Source: Ursus arctos (lineage: Eukaryota > Chordata > Mammalia > Carnivora > Ursidae). Taken from it: a stretch of 64,000 nt of DNA. A model generated the notes under the pieces. That model ran no database searches, had not been told where the DNA came from, and was given only the letters and a program-made list of their open reading frames with translations. The DNA lies in NCBI RefSeq assembly GCF_023065955.2, contig NC_079873.1, forward strand, positions 100,974,128 through 101,038,127, given 5' to 3'. Position numbers and translations under genes: made by a program. Positions 34,205-45,455 of this stretch are shown here, piece by piece. Each line of letters begins with the position of its first letter. Position 1 is the stretch's first letter.

Positions 34205-35720
34205 AATGACTTCAAATTAAAAACTGTAGGCAGGTTAAAAATAAAAGGATGGAAAAACATATACCATCCAGAAGTTAATCAAACAAGCATGGGTAGCCAT
34301 ATTAATATTAGATAAAGTAAATATCAGAACAAAGAATATTAGTAGAGACAAAGAAGGACATTACATAATGATAAAAAAAATCAGTGCACCAGGAAGATAT
34401 GATAATCCTAAATGTGTGCACACCAAACAACAGAGCCTTAAAAATATATGATACAGATACAGATGGAGCTGAAAGAAGAAATAGGCAAATCCACAGTTTG
34501 TAGCTGAGGACTTAAAAAAAAAAAACCTCCTCTAGGCAACTGATAGAAATATTGAAAAGAAAATCTGCAATGTTATAGAAAATCTAAACTAAATCATCAA
34601 CCATGAGGAGCTAATTGACATATCTGGAGAACACTAAACAACAGCAATAGAATGTACAATTTTTCTAAGCACCTGAGGAACATCCACAAAGATAAACCAT
34701 ATTCTGGTCAATGAAACTGGTCTCAACAAATTTTAAAATATTGAAACCATACAGTGTGTTAGCTGATCATATTATAATTAAACTAGAAATCAATAACAGA
34801 AAAACACCAAGGAGATATTGAAGCACTTGGAAATTAAACAATATACTTCTAAATATTCTATGAGTCTAAGAGGAAATCTCAAATTTTAAATACATACTAC
34901 TGAATATAAAGGAAAAACAATTTAACATCTAAATATGTAAGAGGCAGATAAAATAGTTCTGAGTGAGAAATTTAGAGAGCAAAATATATATGATAAAACA
35001 GGAAAAAGAAAAGATAAGAAGAACAAATATCAAGACTGAAAAAGAATATGACTACAAAGCCTACAGCTATTGAAAACATAAGGGGGATGTTAAAAATGTA
35101 TGTTCATAATTTGAACAATTAGAAGAAATGGACCAATTCCTTAAGAACCACAAACTACCAGACTCATCCAAGATACAATAGATAATTTTAATAGCAGTAT
35201 ACTAATAAAGAGACCAATTTCTTAATTTAGAATATCTTGAACAAGAAACCCCAAAAGCAAGATGATTTGACTGCAGAATTTCAAACACTTAACATCAGAT
35301 TTACACAGCTTTTCCAGACAATCAAAAGTAAACACTTCCAAACTCATTTTATGAATCCAGTATTACCTGAATACTGACACTAGACAAAGAATACAAAAAA
35401 TGAAAACTAAAGACCAATATCTGTCATGTACTTATATGCAAAAATCCTCCACAAAATATTAAATCACTGTAGTCGACATTTTGTTTTTAAGAAGTATATA
35501 CCATATCCACAGAGATTTACTGCAGGTATACAAGTCTACTTCAAAATTCAAAAGCATTGTAATCCATCATATCAGCATTCTAGAGAAGAAAAATGATATG
35601 ACTATTTCAATAGGTACAGCTGCTACAATCTTAGGCCACGGGACAACATCAAGGTTTAGCCATAGACAAAATGAAAAGCCTAAGAAGGAAGAGGTTGGAA
35701 AAGAAGATAGATGGAAGAAT
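34205..35720 (+). pseudogene. L1-D ORF2 relic (endonuclease to early RT)
   Basis: The endonuclease middle is recognisable from 'agccatattaatattagataaagt' (34,293) and 'caaacaacagagcctta' (34,424). 'ggaaattaaacaatatac' (34,830) marks the EN/RT linker, and an RT start follows near 35,390-35,620. The first part of EN is diverged or missing. Similarity fades near 35,630-35,720 before a SINE. Confidence 0.65.
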
Positions 35721-35772
35721 AAAGCATATATTGATTGAGGTGAAACATGCATAATATAAAATTAGTGTTTTA

Positions 35773-35984
35773 TTTATTTATTTATTTATTTATTTTTAGA
35801 TTTTATTCATTTATTTGACAGAGAGAGAGTCAGTGAGAGAGGGAATGCAAGCAGGGGGAGTGGGAGAGGGAGAAGGAATCCTCCCGCTGAGCAGGAAGCC
35901 CAACACAGGGCCCAATCCCAGGACCCTGGGATCATGATCTGAGCTGAAGGCAGACGCTTATCAACTGAGCCACCCAGGTGCCCC
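35773..35984 (-). mobile_element. SINEC, antisense, older type
   Basis: Antisense tail (TTTATTTATTTATTTA)n, GACAGAGAGAGAGTCAGTGAG, GGGATCATGATCTGAGCTG and antisense head GAGCCACCCAGGTGCCCC. The 16-bp TSD TAAAATTAGTGTTTTA / TAAAATTAGTATTTTA (one mismatch) lies at 35,757-35,772 and 35,985-36,000. Confidence 0.96.
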
Positions 35985-36000
35985 TAAAATTAGTATTTTA

Positions 36001-36596
36001 AAGTGAACAATTAAGTTGTACTTAGTACAAACACATTTTCATGCAACAACCACTTTGATCTAGTTCCAAAACAATTTTACCAATCTCATGTTTTGTTTCT
36101 ATGGGTTTACCTATTCTGAGTATTAACTATGAATAGAATCAAACAATGTGAACTTTTGTGTCTGGCTTCTTTTCTTAGCTTAATGTCTTAAAGTTTATCA
36201 AAGTAGTAGTATTTATTAGTGCTTCATCCATTTAATGACTGAAAAACATTCCATTTTACATGTATATGATAATTTGTTTATTCATCTGTTGATGGGCATT
36301 TGACACTATTTCTGCCTTTTGACAATTGTAAGTAATGCTGCTATGAACATGCATGTACATGTATTTATTAGAATACATGTTTTCTGTCCTTTTAAGTATA
36401 CATCTAGGAGTGGAACTATTGGTTCCTGTCAAAGTGTTTTCCACAGTGATGCACAATTTTACATTCTCGTTAGCAATGAATGATAAGCCCAATATCTCCA
36501 CATCCTCACTAGCATTTGTTATTTTCCATCTTTTTTTTTTTTATTATAGCCAACCTAGAGGATGTGAAGTGGTACTTCATTGTTGTGAATGGGCTT
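36001..36596 (-). mobile_element. Old L1 3' fragment, antisense
   Basis: Antisense 3' UTR then antisense ORF2 C-terminus: 'ttcatctgttgatgggcatttgacactat' (36,282), 'aagtaatgctgctatgaacatg' (36,330), 'ggatgtgaagtggtacttcattgt' (36,561). About 600 bp, truncated. The plus-oriented L1-E 5' UTR follows directly. Confidence 0.75.
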
Positions 36597-36979
36597 TTAA
36601 AATCTCCACATGTACAGGAAAATTTAGAGGACCATGAACATGCTCAAAGTTGGACAAATACTGAACAAATGTCAGAAAAGTCCCTACCCTTTAACTTCTG
36701 GCTTGCCTTCAGGTTCTGTGAAAGCAGGAAGTGAAGAGCAAGGTAGAATTGTAAACAGACTGGGTAAGCATTGAAGAAGCTGTTCTGTAAACATTAGGAG
36801 AGGATTTTAATTTTTTTCTTTTTCTTTTATTTGCCTTGCTTCATACTTTAATGAAATTATGTTAAAACACTACTTGACCACCTAAGTAGTGAAACTGATT
36901 CCAGTGGCAAAGCACATCAAAGAATACAGAGTTTACAAAAGTAGAAAGACACTAAACAAACAACAACAACATAATGCAC

Positions 36980-37670
36980 AGTTGGCAAGCAGCAAAAACC
37001 AACATTGAGGAAGGCAGAGAATCTAATTTCCAGTTTCCACATTATAATATTCAAAATGCCTAGGTTTCAACAAAAATTACAAGGCATGTAGAGAAGTAAA
37101 AAGTATGGATGACCAATAAGAGAAAATTAAGGTATTAATAGAATTTTTGTTACAACTATCTTGAATATGGTCATGAAGGTAAGGAAAAAATGGACAAGGA
37201 AATAAAGGTACCCAGGAGAATAATGTCTTGCCAAATACAGAATATCAAAAAGAGATAAAAATAATAAAATAAACCAAATATAAATTTTGGAGCTGAAGAG
37301 TGCCATAACTGCAATGAAATAGTCACTCAAAAAGTTCAACAGGAAATGTAAGCACATAGAACAAAGAATCAGTGAACTTGAAGATAGGTCAATTGAGATT
37401 ATCCAGAATGAGGAGTAGAAAAAGAAAATAATAAAGAAAATAAATATAGTATAAGAGGCCAAAGGAACCAACATATGTCTAATGGAAGCCACTGAGAAAG
37501 TGGGAAGAGAGAAAAAGGCAAAAAATTTTGAAGAAATAATGGTGAAAAGCTTCCCAAATTTTATGAAAGATATGAATATCTACATAGCCAAGAAAGTCAA
37601 TAAACTATAGAAAGAAAAATTCAAAGAAACCCACACCAATATACATTAAAGGCAAATCGTTGAAAGGTAA
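36980..37670 (+). pseudogene. L1-E ORF1 relic, first part
   Basis: The 5' UTR end (AGCAAAAACCAACATTGAGG, 'caaaatgcctaggtttcaac') leads into ORF1. The coiled-coil region contains 'aagaatcagtgaacttgaagataggtc' (about 37,364-37,390). The RRM-preceding region includes 'aatttatgaaagatatgaatat'. It stops at 37,670 at the target site of the inverted L1. Confidence 0.75.
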
Positions 37671-40114
37671 AGACAAATAACCTTTTTTTTTTTTTGAGGG
37701 GGAGCAGGAGTATAGTTGACACACGATGTTACCTTAGTGTCAGGTGTACAACTTAGTGATTTGAGAAGTTTATACATTATGTTCCCTAATAGCATAGCTA
37801 CCATCTGTCCCATTATATTGCTATTAAAATATCATTAATTGTATTCCCTATGCTCTAATTATTATTCCCATGACTTACTCATTCCATACCTGGAGACCTG
37901 TATCACCTTCCTCCCTTCACCCATTTGGCCCAATCCCCCACCTCCCTTCCCTCTGTCATCAGTTTGTTCTCTGTATTTATAGGTCTGATTCTGTTTCTTG
38001 TTTGTTCATTCATTTTTTAAAATTTCATTTATGAATGGAATCAAATCGTATTTCTATTTCTCAGTGTGACTTATTTCACTTAGCATAATAATAGGTCCAT
38101 CCATGTTGTCTCAAATGGAATGATACCATGATTTTTATGGCTCTGTAATATTCCATTGTGTATATATACCATATTTCCTTATCCATTTGTCTACTGATGG
38201 ATACTTAGGTGGCTTCCATGTCTTGGCTATTGTAAATAATGCTGCAATAAATATAGGGGTGCATATATCTTTTCAACTCCGTGTGTTTCTTTCCTTGGAC
38301 ATATACCCATTAGTGGGATTACTGGATCATTTGGTACTTCTATTTTTAATTTTTGAGGAACATCAATATTGTTTTCTACAGTGCTGTACCAATTTACCTT
38401 CCAACAGTGCACAAGGGTTCCCTTTTCTCCACATCCATCCAACAGTAGTGGTTTCTTGTCTTCTTGATTTTAGCCATTAGAACAGGTGTGAGATCATGTC
38501 TTGTTGTGGTTTTGATTTGCATTTGCCTGATGATTAGTGATGTTGAACATCTTTTCATTCATTTTTTGGCAATCTATATGTCTTCTTTGGAAAAATGTCT
38601 ATTCAGGTCCTTTGCTCATTTTTTAATTAGAATGTTTGTTGTTTTGGTGTTGAGTTGTATGAATTCTTTATACATTGTGGATATTAACCCCTTATCAGAT
38701 ATATCATTTGCAAATAATTTCACCCATTCAGTTGGTTGCCTTTTTACTTTTTTGATGGTTTGTTTTGCTCTGCAAAAGCTTTTTATTTTGACATGGTCCC
38801 AATAGCTTATTCTTGTTTTTATTTCCCTTGCCTTGGGAGATATATCTAGAAAAAACGTTGCTGTGGTCGATGTCAGAGAAATTATTGCCTCTGTTCCCTT
38901 CTAGGGTTTCAGGTTTCATGGTTTTTAATACACTTTTAATTTTTTTATATGTAGCTGTCCAGTTTTCTCAGCACCATTTATTGAAGAGACTGTCTTTTTC
39001 CCATTGTATATTATTGCCTTCTTTGTCATAAATTAATTGAACATATAAATGTGGGTTTATTTCTGGGGTCCCTATCTTGTTCCATTGATCTATGTATCAG
39101 TTATTGTGCCAGTATCATACTGTTTTTATTACTACAGCTTTGTTGTATATCTTAAAATCCGGAATTGTGACACTTCCAGCTTCATCCTTCCTTCTCAGGA
39201 TTGCTTTTGCTATTCAGGGTCTTCAGTGGTTCCATATACATTTTAGTATTATTTGTTCTACTACTGTGAAAAATGCTGTTGGCATTTTGATAAGGATTGC
39301 ATTAAATGTGTAGACTGCTTTAGGTAATATGGACGTTTTGACAATATTAATTCTTCCAATTCATGAGCATGAAATATCTTTCCATTTGTTTGTGTCATCT
39401 TCAATTTCTTTCATCAGTGCTTTATAGTTTTCAGAGTATAAGTCTTTCACCTCTTAGGTTGTGTTTATTTCTAGGATTTTTTTGGGTGTAATTGTAAATG
39501 TTTTTTTTCCTCTTTCTAACTTTGTTGCTAGCGTGTAGAAATGCTGCCAGTTTCTCAATATTAATTTTGTATCCTATCACTTAACTGAATTTGTTTATTA
39601 CTTCTGGTAGTTTTTGATGGAATCTTTAGGATTTTCTATGTATAGTATCAGGTCATTTGTGAATAGTGACAGCTTAAGTACTTCTTTACCAATAGAGAGG
39701 CCTCATTTCTTTTTCTTGTCCGATTGCTGTGGCTGGGACTTCTAGTATTAGGTTGAATAAAAGTGGGGAGAGTCAACATCCTTGTCTTGTTTCTGATCTT
39801 AGAGGGAATGTTCTCAGTTTTTCCTCATTGAGGATGATGTTAGCTTTCTGCTTTTTATAGTATTATGTTAAGTCATGTTCCCTCTAAACCAGTTTTGTTG
39901 AGAGGTTTTATCATGAATGGATTTTGAATCTTGTCAAATGCTTTTTCTGCATCTATCGAGATGATCATATTATTTTTATCCTTTGTTTTGTCTATGTGGT
40001 ATATGACATTGATTTATGAATATTGAACCATCTTTGCATCCCAAGAATAAATCCCACCTGAATGTGTTGAATGATCTTCTTAATGCATTGCTGTATGCTG
40101 TTTGCTATTATTTT

Positions 40115-40304
40115 TAAAAAGATTTTATTTACTTATTTGACAGAAAGAGAGAGAGAGAGAATTAGCAGGGGAAGGAGCAGAGGCAGAGGGAGAAGCAGAC
40201 TCCCCGCTGAGCAGGGAGTCCTATGTGGGACTTGATCCTGGGACTCTGAGATCATGACCTGAGCCAAAGGCAGACACTTAACTGACCGAGCCATCCAGGC
40301 TCCC
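40115..40304 (-). mobile_element. SINEC, antisense, older type
   Basis: Contains AAGATTTTATTTACTTATTT, GAGATCATGACCTGAGCC and GAGCCATCCAGGCTCCC. A perfect 16-bp TSD, TGTTTGCTATTATTTT, lies at 40,099-40,114 and 40,305-40,320, within the inverted L1. Confidence 0.96.
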
Positions 40305-41163
40305 TGTTTGCTATTATTTTGTTGCAGATTTTTGCATCTATGTTCATTGTGGATATTGGCCTGTAGTTTTGTTTTTTGTGTCTTTGTCTGGTTTTGGTAT
40401 TAGTGCGATGTTGGCCTCATAGAATATATTTTGAAGCTTTCCTTCCTCTTCTATCTTTTGGAATAGTTTGAGGAAAATAGGTATTAACTCTTCTTTAAAT
40501 GTCTGGTAGAATTGACTTGTGAATCCATCTGGTCATTGACTTTTAATTTCTGGTAGTCTTTTTATTACTCATTCACTTTCATTACTTATAGTTGGTCTAT
40601 TCAGATTTCCTATTTTTTCTTGCTTCAGTTTTGGAAGATTGTATATTTCTAGGAATTTATCCATTTCTTCTAATTTGTCCAGTTTGTTGACATACAATTT
40701 TTCATAGTATGCTTTTATAATCCTTTGTATTTCTGTGGCATCAGCTATTACTTATCTCTCATTTCTAATTTTACTTATTTGGGTCCTGTCTCTTTTTTTC
40801 TTGATTAGTCTGGTTAAGGCTTTGTGAAATTTATTTATCTTTTCAAAGAACCAGCTCTTGGTTTCATTAATTTTTCTATTTTTGTATGTCTATGTCATTT
40901 ATTTGTGCTCTGTTCTTTATTATTTCCTTTCTTCTCCACACCTTCAGCTTTGCTTGTTCTTTTTCTAGTTCCTTTCAGTATTGGGTTAGATTGTTCAAGT
41001 TTTTTCTTGTTTTGTGACATAGACCTGTATTGCTATATATTTTCCTCTTAGAACTGCTTCCACTATATCCCAAAGACACATTGGATCATTATATTTTTTA
41101 TTCTCACTTGTCTCCATAGAATTTTATTTCTTCTTTGATTGCTTTAGTGACCCATTGGTTTTT

Positions 41164-41356
41164 TTTAAAGATTTTTATTTATTTATTTATTTGACAGAGA
41201 GACAGCCAGTGAGGGGGGAACACAAGCAAGGGGAGTGGGAGAGGAAGAAGCAGGCTCCCAGTGGAGGAGCCTGATGTGGGCCTCGATTCCAGAATGCCAA
41301 GATCACGCCCTGAGCCAAAGGCAGACACTTAATGACTGCGCCACCCAGGTGCCCCA
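41164..41356 (-). mobile_element. SINEC, antisense, younger type
   Basis: Contains AAAGATTTTTATTTATTTAT, the young-type GATCACGCCCTGAGCC and GCGCCACCCAGGTGCCCC. A perfect 14-bp TSD, ACCCATTGGTTTTT, lies at 41,150-41,163 and 41,357-41,370. It sits immediately next to the inversion junction of the host L1. Confidence 0.96.
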
Positions 41357-41370
41357 ACCCATTGGTTTTT

Positions 41371-41733
41371 AATGGACATAAAGAGAGAAATTGTTGGTGA
41401 TATAATAGTAGAGGACCTTAACACTCCAGTTACATGAATGGATAGATTACCCAAACAGAAAATTAATAAGGAAACAGTGTCTTTGTGTGACACATTAGAC
41501 CAGATGGACCTAACAGATATATACAGAACATTCCATCTAAAAACAACAGAATACTTATTCTTTTCAAGTGCACATGGACCTTTATCCAGAATAGATCACA
41601 TATTAGGCCACAAAACAACCCTTAATAAATTTAAGAAGCTTGAAATCATGACATACATCTTTTCTGACCAAAATGGTATGAAACTAGAAATAAATCACAA
41701 GGAAAAAAAACTAGAATGAACACGAACATGTGG
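41371..41733 (+). pseudogene. Endonuclease fragment of the inverted L1 (inverted 5' part)
   Basis: A 93-codon open stretch at 41,438-41,719 encodes endonuclease pieces: [29 protein letters not shown] and [14 protein letters not shown], then the catalytic-His region is altered ([11 protein letters not shown], where SDH is usual). It belongs with the antisense ORF2 to its left. Confidence 0.8.
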
Positions 41734-41843
41734 AGACAAAAAAACAATGAATCGTGAAAGCAGTAGAGAGAAGTTACTTGTCATATACATGGGATCCTCA
41801 AAAAGATTAATAGTCAATTTCTCTTAAGAATCAATGGAAGCCA

Positions 41844-42367
41844 ATGTTCATAGCATCATTGTCCACAATAGCTAAATTGTGGAAGGAACTGAGATGCCCT
41901 TCAACATATGACTGGATTAAGAAGTTGTGGTCCATATATACAATGGAATATTACTCAGCTATCAGAAAGAACAAGTTCTCAACATTTGCTGCAACATGGA
42001 CGGCACTGGGGGAGATAATGCTAAGTGAAATAAGTCAAGCAGAGAAAGACAATTATCATACAATTTCTCTCATCTATGGAACATAAGAACTAGGAAGATC
42101 GGTAGGGGAAGAAAGGGATAAAGAAAGGGGGGGTAATCAGAAGGGGGAATGAAGCATGAGAGACTATGGACTTTGAGAAACAAACTGAGGGCTTCAGAGG
42201 GGAGGGGGTGGGGGAATGGGATAGGCTGGTGATGGGTAGTAAGGAGGGCATGTATTGCATGGTGCACTGGGTGTTATATGCAACTAATGAATCATCGAAC
42301 TTTGCATCAGAAACCAGGGATGTACTGTATGGTGACTAACATAATATAATAAAAAAACATTAAAAAA
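41844..42367 (+). mobile_element. Young 5'-truncated L1 with perfect 18-bp TSD
   Basis: About 520 bp: the end of ORF2 (80-codon open stretch 41,844-42,086 with FSTFAATWTALGEIMLSEIS up to the natural stop), a full 3' UTR and an A tail. The perfect TSD AAGAATCAATGGAAGCCA lies at 41,826-41,843 and 42,368-42,385, inside L1-E ORF1. Confidence 0.97.
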
Positions 42368-42425
42368 AAGAATCAATGGAAGCCAGAGGCAATGAGATGA
42401 AATATTTATTTAAAATACAGAAACA

Positions 42426-42640
42426 GGGGCGCCTGGGTAGCACAGTCGTTAAGCATCTGCCTTCAGCTCAGGGTGTGATCCCGGCATTCCGGGATCGAGT
42501 CCCACATCGGGCTCCTCCGCTGGGAGCCTGCTTCTTCCCCTCCCACTCCCCTGCTGTGTTCTCTCTCTCGCTGTCTGTCTGTCACATACATAAATAAAAT
42601 CTTTAAAAAATAATAATAAAATAAAATAAAAAAACAAAAA
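42426..42640 (+). mobile_element. SINEC, younger type
   Basis: GGGGCGCCTGGGTAGCACAG, GTGTGATCCCGGCATTCCGG, CTCCGCTGGGAGCCTGC, and the (AAAT)nAAATCTTT tail with a long (AAAAT)n extension. It lies in L1-E ORF1. The TSD is unclear because of the A-rich tail. Confidence 0.94.
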
Positions 42641-42645
42641 AGAAA

Positions 42646-43214
42646 TGTCAATAAAAAGTTCTGTTTTTCAAACCTATTTTTCAAACCTGAAGGAGAAATT
42701 AACACGTTCACAGGTAAACAATATGCTAGTAGATCCACATATAAGAAATGTTAAATGGTATTTTCAGGTTGAAATGGAAGGACTCTATACAATACCTTTA
42801 AGTCATAAAGGAAATAAAGAACAATGGTTAAAAAATAATAAAGTAACTGCATAGCTAAATATAAAAGATTGTATTGTATTGTATTTTTAGTGTGTATCCT
42901 CTTTTTAAATGACAAATGCATAAAACAAGTATGGATCCGGATTATTAGGCACACACTATATCAAAATGTAAATTGTTATAACAACATAATGAGGAGGGAT
43001 AGAGCTATAAAGGAGCTATTTTGTACAGTTTTGGAAGAAAGCTGGTATTAAGTCAAACTGAGATGATATAAAATTCAGATGGTATTCTCATTCTCAAGGT
43101 AACCACTAAACAAATATACAGAAAAATAAAGAAGTGAATCCTTTTAAGAAAAATAATCACAAACCAAAGCATTAATGGATGAATTGAGAAGCATAAAAAT
43201 ATGACATATAGGAA
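42646..43214 (+). mobile_element. L1-E ORF1 end and inter-ORF sequence
   Basis: Resumes L1-E with 'aacctgaaggagaaattaacacg' (the SFK-EGEI block of ORF1), then inter-ORF landmarks: 'gtattgtatttttagtgtgtatcc', 'aaatgacaaatgcataaaac', 'cataatgaggagggatagagct', and 'aaatagatgtgtg' near 43,215. A local 12-bp duplication, TTTTTCAAACCT, lies at about 42,664-42,687. Confidence 0.75.
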
Positions 43215-43758
43215 ACAAATAGATGTGTGTGTATGTATATATGTGTGTGTGTATAAATATATACAGATTTAATTGTATTTATTGTATATTTATTTTATTT
43301 GTATAAATATATGTATATATATTCTACACATTCCACACATACATATATATGTATACACACACACACAATGGAATATTACTCAGTCATACGAAAGAATGAA
43401 ATATTGCCATTTGCAATGGCATGGATGGTGCTATAGAGTCTTATTCCAAGTGAAATAAGTCAGAGAAAGACAAATACCAGATGATTTCACTCATATGTGG
43501 ACTGTAAGAAACAAAACAGATGAACATAGAGGAGGGAAAATGAGAGACAAACCATAAAACAGACTCTTAACTATAAAGGATAAACTGAGGGTTCCTGGAG
43601 GGGAGGTAGGTAAGGAGATGGGTTAAATGGGTGATGGGTATTAAGGAGGGCACTTGTGATGAGCTCTGGGTGTGGTATATAAGTGATGAATCACTAGATT
43701 CTACACCTATAATGAATGTTACACTGTATGTTAACTAACTTTAATTTTAAAAAATCTT
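43215..43758 (+). mobile_element. L1 3' end with compound microsatellite at its 5' side
   Basis: A (TG)/(TA)/(CA) tract at 43,222-43,370 leads into AATGGAATATTACTCAGTC, the end of ORF2 and a 3' UTR (GGTTCCTGGAGGGGAGG, GGGTGATGGGTATTAAGG). It ends TTAACTAACTTTAATTTTAAA at about 43,750. L1-E ORF2 starts right after. It is an older subfamily than the 41,844 copy (GTTAACTAAC instead of GGTGACTAAC). Confidence 0.85.
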
Positions 43759-45447
43759 GAAAAATAAGAAGACAAGTAGCAAAGTGGCAGAAGCACATCC
43801 TTCTTTATCAGCAATTATCCAAAATATAAATGGATTGAAGTATCCAGTTAAAAGGCTGAGACATGCAGAATGGTTTAAAAAATACATGATCCAACTATAT
43901 GTTTTCTACAACAGACTCATTTACATCCAAAGACATAGATATTGAAATTGAAAGAATGGGGAGAAATATTCCATACAGATAGTAAAGATTGCTGGAGTAA
44001 GTATACTAATATCAGATAAAATAGACTTTAAGCTAAAAATATTATAAGGGACAAAGAAGGATATTGATATAAAAGGATCAATCTATCAAGCAGATAAAAC
44101 AATTATCTTAATAAAAACATAAAACAGCAGAGACCCAAAATACATAAAGCTGAAATGGAAGGAATTAAAGGGAGAAAAAGATCTACAATAAAAACTGGAG
44201 AATTCAATGCCCTACTTTTAATACTCCATTAAAGAACTAGACAGAAGATCACTAAGTAAATAGAGGATGCAAACAATATTACAAACTAACTAGACATACA
44301 GACTTATACAAAACAAGTCACCCAAAATTGATAATATTTTTTTGTCAATTAAACATGGAAATTCTCAAGGATAGACCACATTCTAGGCTACACAACCAGT
44401 TTCAATAACTTTAAAAAAGAATTAAATCATACAAAGTGTTATTTCTCATCACAACAAAATGAAACCAGAAGTAAATAATATAGGAAAACTGAGTAATTCA
44501 CAAATATGTGCATATTAAACAAAACACTCTGAGATAACCAGTGGGTGAAGGAATAAATTGCAAGCAAAATTTTAAAATACCGTGGAATAAATGGAAATGA
44601 AAATAGAACGTAAGTCTTCTGGGCTGCCACAAAAGCAGGACTCAGAGGGAAATTTATAGCAATAAATACCTAAATTTAAAAAATAAGATCCCAAATCAAT
44701 AATCTAACTTTATAACATAAGGAACTGAAAAAATAAGAGCAAGTTAAATGCAAAGCTAACAGAAGGAAGAACACAATAAAAGTTATGAGACAAATAAAAC
44801 AAATAGAGAAGAGAAAAATAATAGAGAAAATTAACAGAAACAAAAGTTCATTACCTGAAAAGATCACCAAATTTGACAAAACCTTAGCTAGATTACTTTA
44901 AAAAATAGAGGAGCTTCAAATTACTAAAATCAGACTGAGGGCTTCAGAGGGGAGGGGTTGGGGGAATGGGATAGGCTGGTGATGTGTGGTAGGGAGGGCA
45001 CATATTGCATGGTGCACTGGATGTTATACACAAGTAATGAATCATGAAACTTTACATCAAAAACTAGGGATGTACTGTATGGTGACTAACATAATACAAT
45101 AAAAAATATTATTAAAAAATTAATAAAACCAGAAGTTAAAATGAGGACATTATTACATACCTTACAGAAATAAACATGTTTATAAAAGAATGCTGTGAAC
45201 AATTCTAAGCCAAAAATTAGATCATACTTGAAATGGACAAATTACCGGAAACAAAAACTACAAAAATGGATGCAAGAAGAAATAGCAAATATTACCAGGC
45301 CTATAACAAATAGATTGAATCAGTAATTAAATTATTTCCAATAAAGAAAAGTCCAGACCCAGGTAGCTTCAGTAGTGAATTCTCCCAAATATTTAGAGAA
45401 TTAACACCAATCATTTTCAAACTCTTCAAAAAAAAACATAAAAAAAG
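43759..45447 (+). pseudogene. L1-E ORF2 relic, endonuclease to early RT
   Basis: It opens 'aagtggcagaagcacatccttctttatcagcaatta' and an endonuclease start (IQNINGLKYPVKRLRHAEWF in the 62-codon stretch 43,757-43,945). Further endonuclease sequence runs to about 44,460 and the EN/RT linker to about 44,930. RT sequence resumes at 45,134 after a short L1 tail and reaches 45,447. The next piece is at 52,403, on the far side of the LTR and full-length L1. Confidence 0.8.
44935..45117 (+). mobile_element. Short L1 3' UTR insertion with TSD
   Basis: About 183 bp of carnivore L1 3' UTR (CTGAGGGCTTCAGAGGGG, GGATAGGCTGGTGATG, CTGTATGGTGACTAACATAA) with an A-rich tail. The 16-bp TSD AATTACTAAAATCAGA / AATTAATAAAACCAGA (two mismatches) lies at 44,919-44,934 and 45,118-45,133. 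Confidence 0.92.
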
Positions 45448-45455
45448 AGTTATGG

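Larger units (their letters stand above)
31386..35720 (+). mobile_element. L1-D: old L1 (L1M type), 5' UTR to RT
   Basis: 5' UTR about 31,386-32,760, with irregular 50-70-bp repeated motifs such as 'agaagact...ctcttcttcctcc' (31,780-32,260). ORF1 relic about 32,760-33,780. ORF2 relic about 34,205-35,720, broken off in the RT. It contains two small insertions (32,454-32,573 and 32,836-33,082). The 132-codon minus frame at 31,928-32,326 is an antisense shadow of the 5' UTR. Confidence 0.75.
37690..41370 (-). pseudogene. ORF2 relic of the inverted L1, 3' part (minus strand)
   Basis: Antisense 3' UTR at 37,690-38,100, then ORF2 C-terminus (about 38,100-39,300), RT (about 39,300-40,700) and the EN/RT linker to 41,370. 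The catalytic block is degraded near 39,640 (antisense of 'atgacctgatactatac'). Most plus-strand open frames at 38,187-39,313 and 40,824-41,051 are shadows of it. Confidence 0.75.
37671..41745 (-). mobile_element. L1 with 5' inversion (twin-priming structure)
   Basis: 37,683-41,370 is antisense L1, from poly-T (37,683-37,695) and 3' UTR back to the EN/RT linker (antisense of 'aaaaaccaatgggtca'). 41,371-41,745 is sense L1 endonuclease, ending 'gaacacgaacatgtggagac', which lies just upstream of that linker in an L1. Thus the 5' part is inverted relative to the 3' part, with only about 20 bases of ORF2 lost between them. A probable imperfect TSD is AGACAAATAACC (37,671-37,682) / AGACAAAAAAAC (41,734-41,745). 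L1-E ORF1 flanks both sides. Two SINEs later inserted into it. Confidence 0.8.

Noticed and set aside
37683..37695. T13 run as a possible Pol III terminator
   Set aside because: It is the antisense poly-A tail of the inverted L1.
38187..39313. Series of plus-strand open frames of 63-113 codons
   Set aside because: All are shadows of the antisense L1 ORF2 relic between 37,690 and 41,370.
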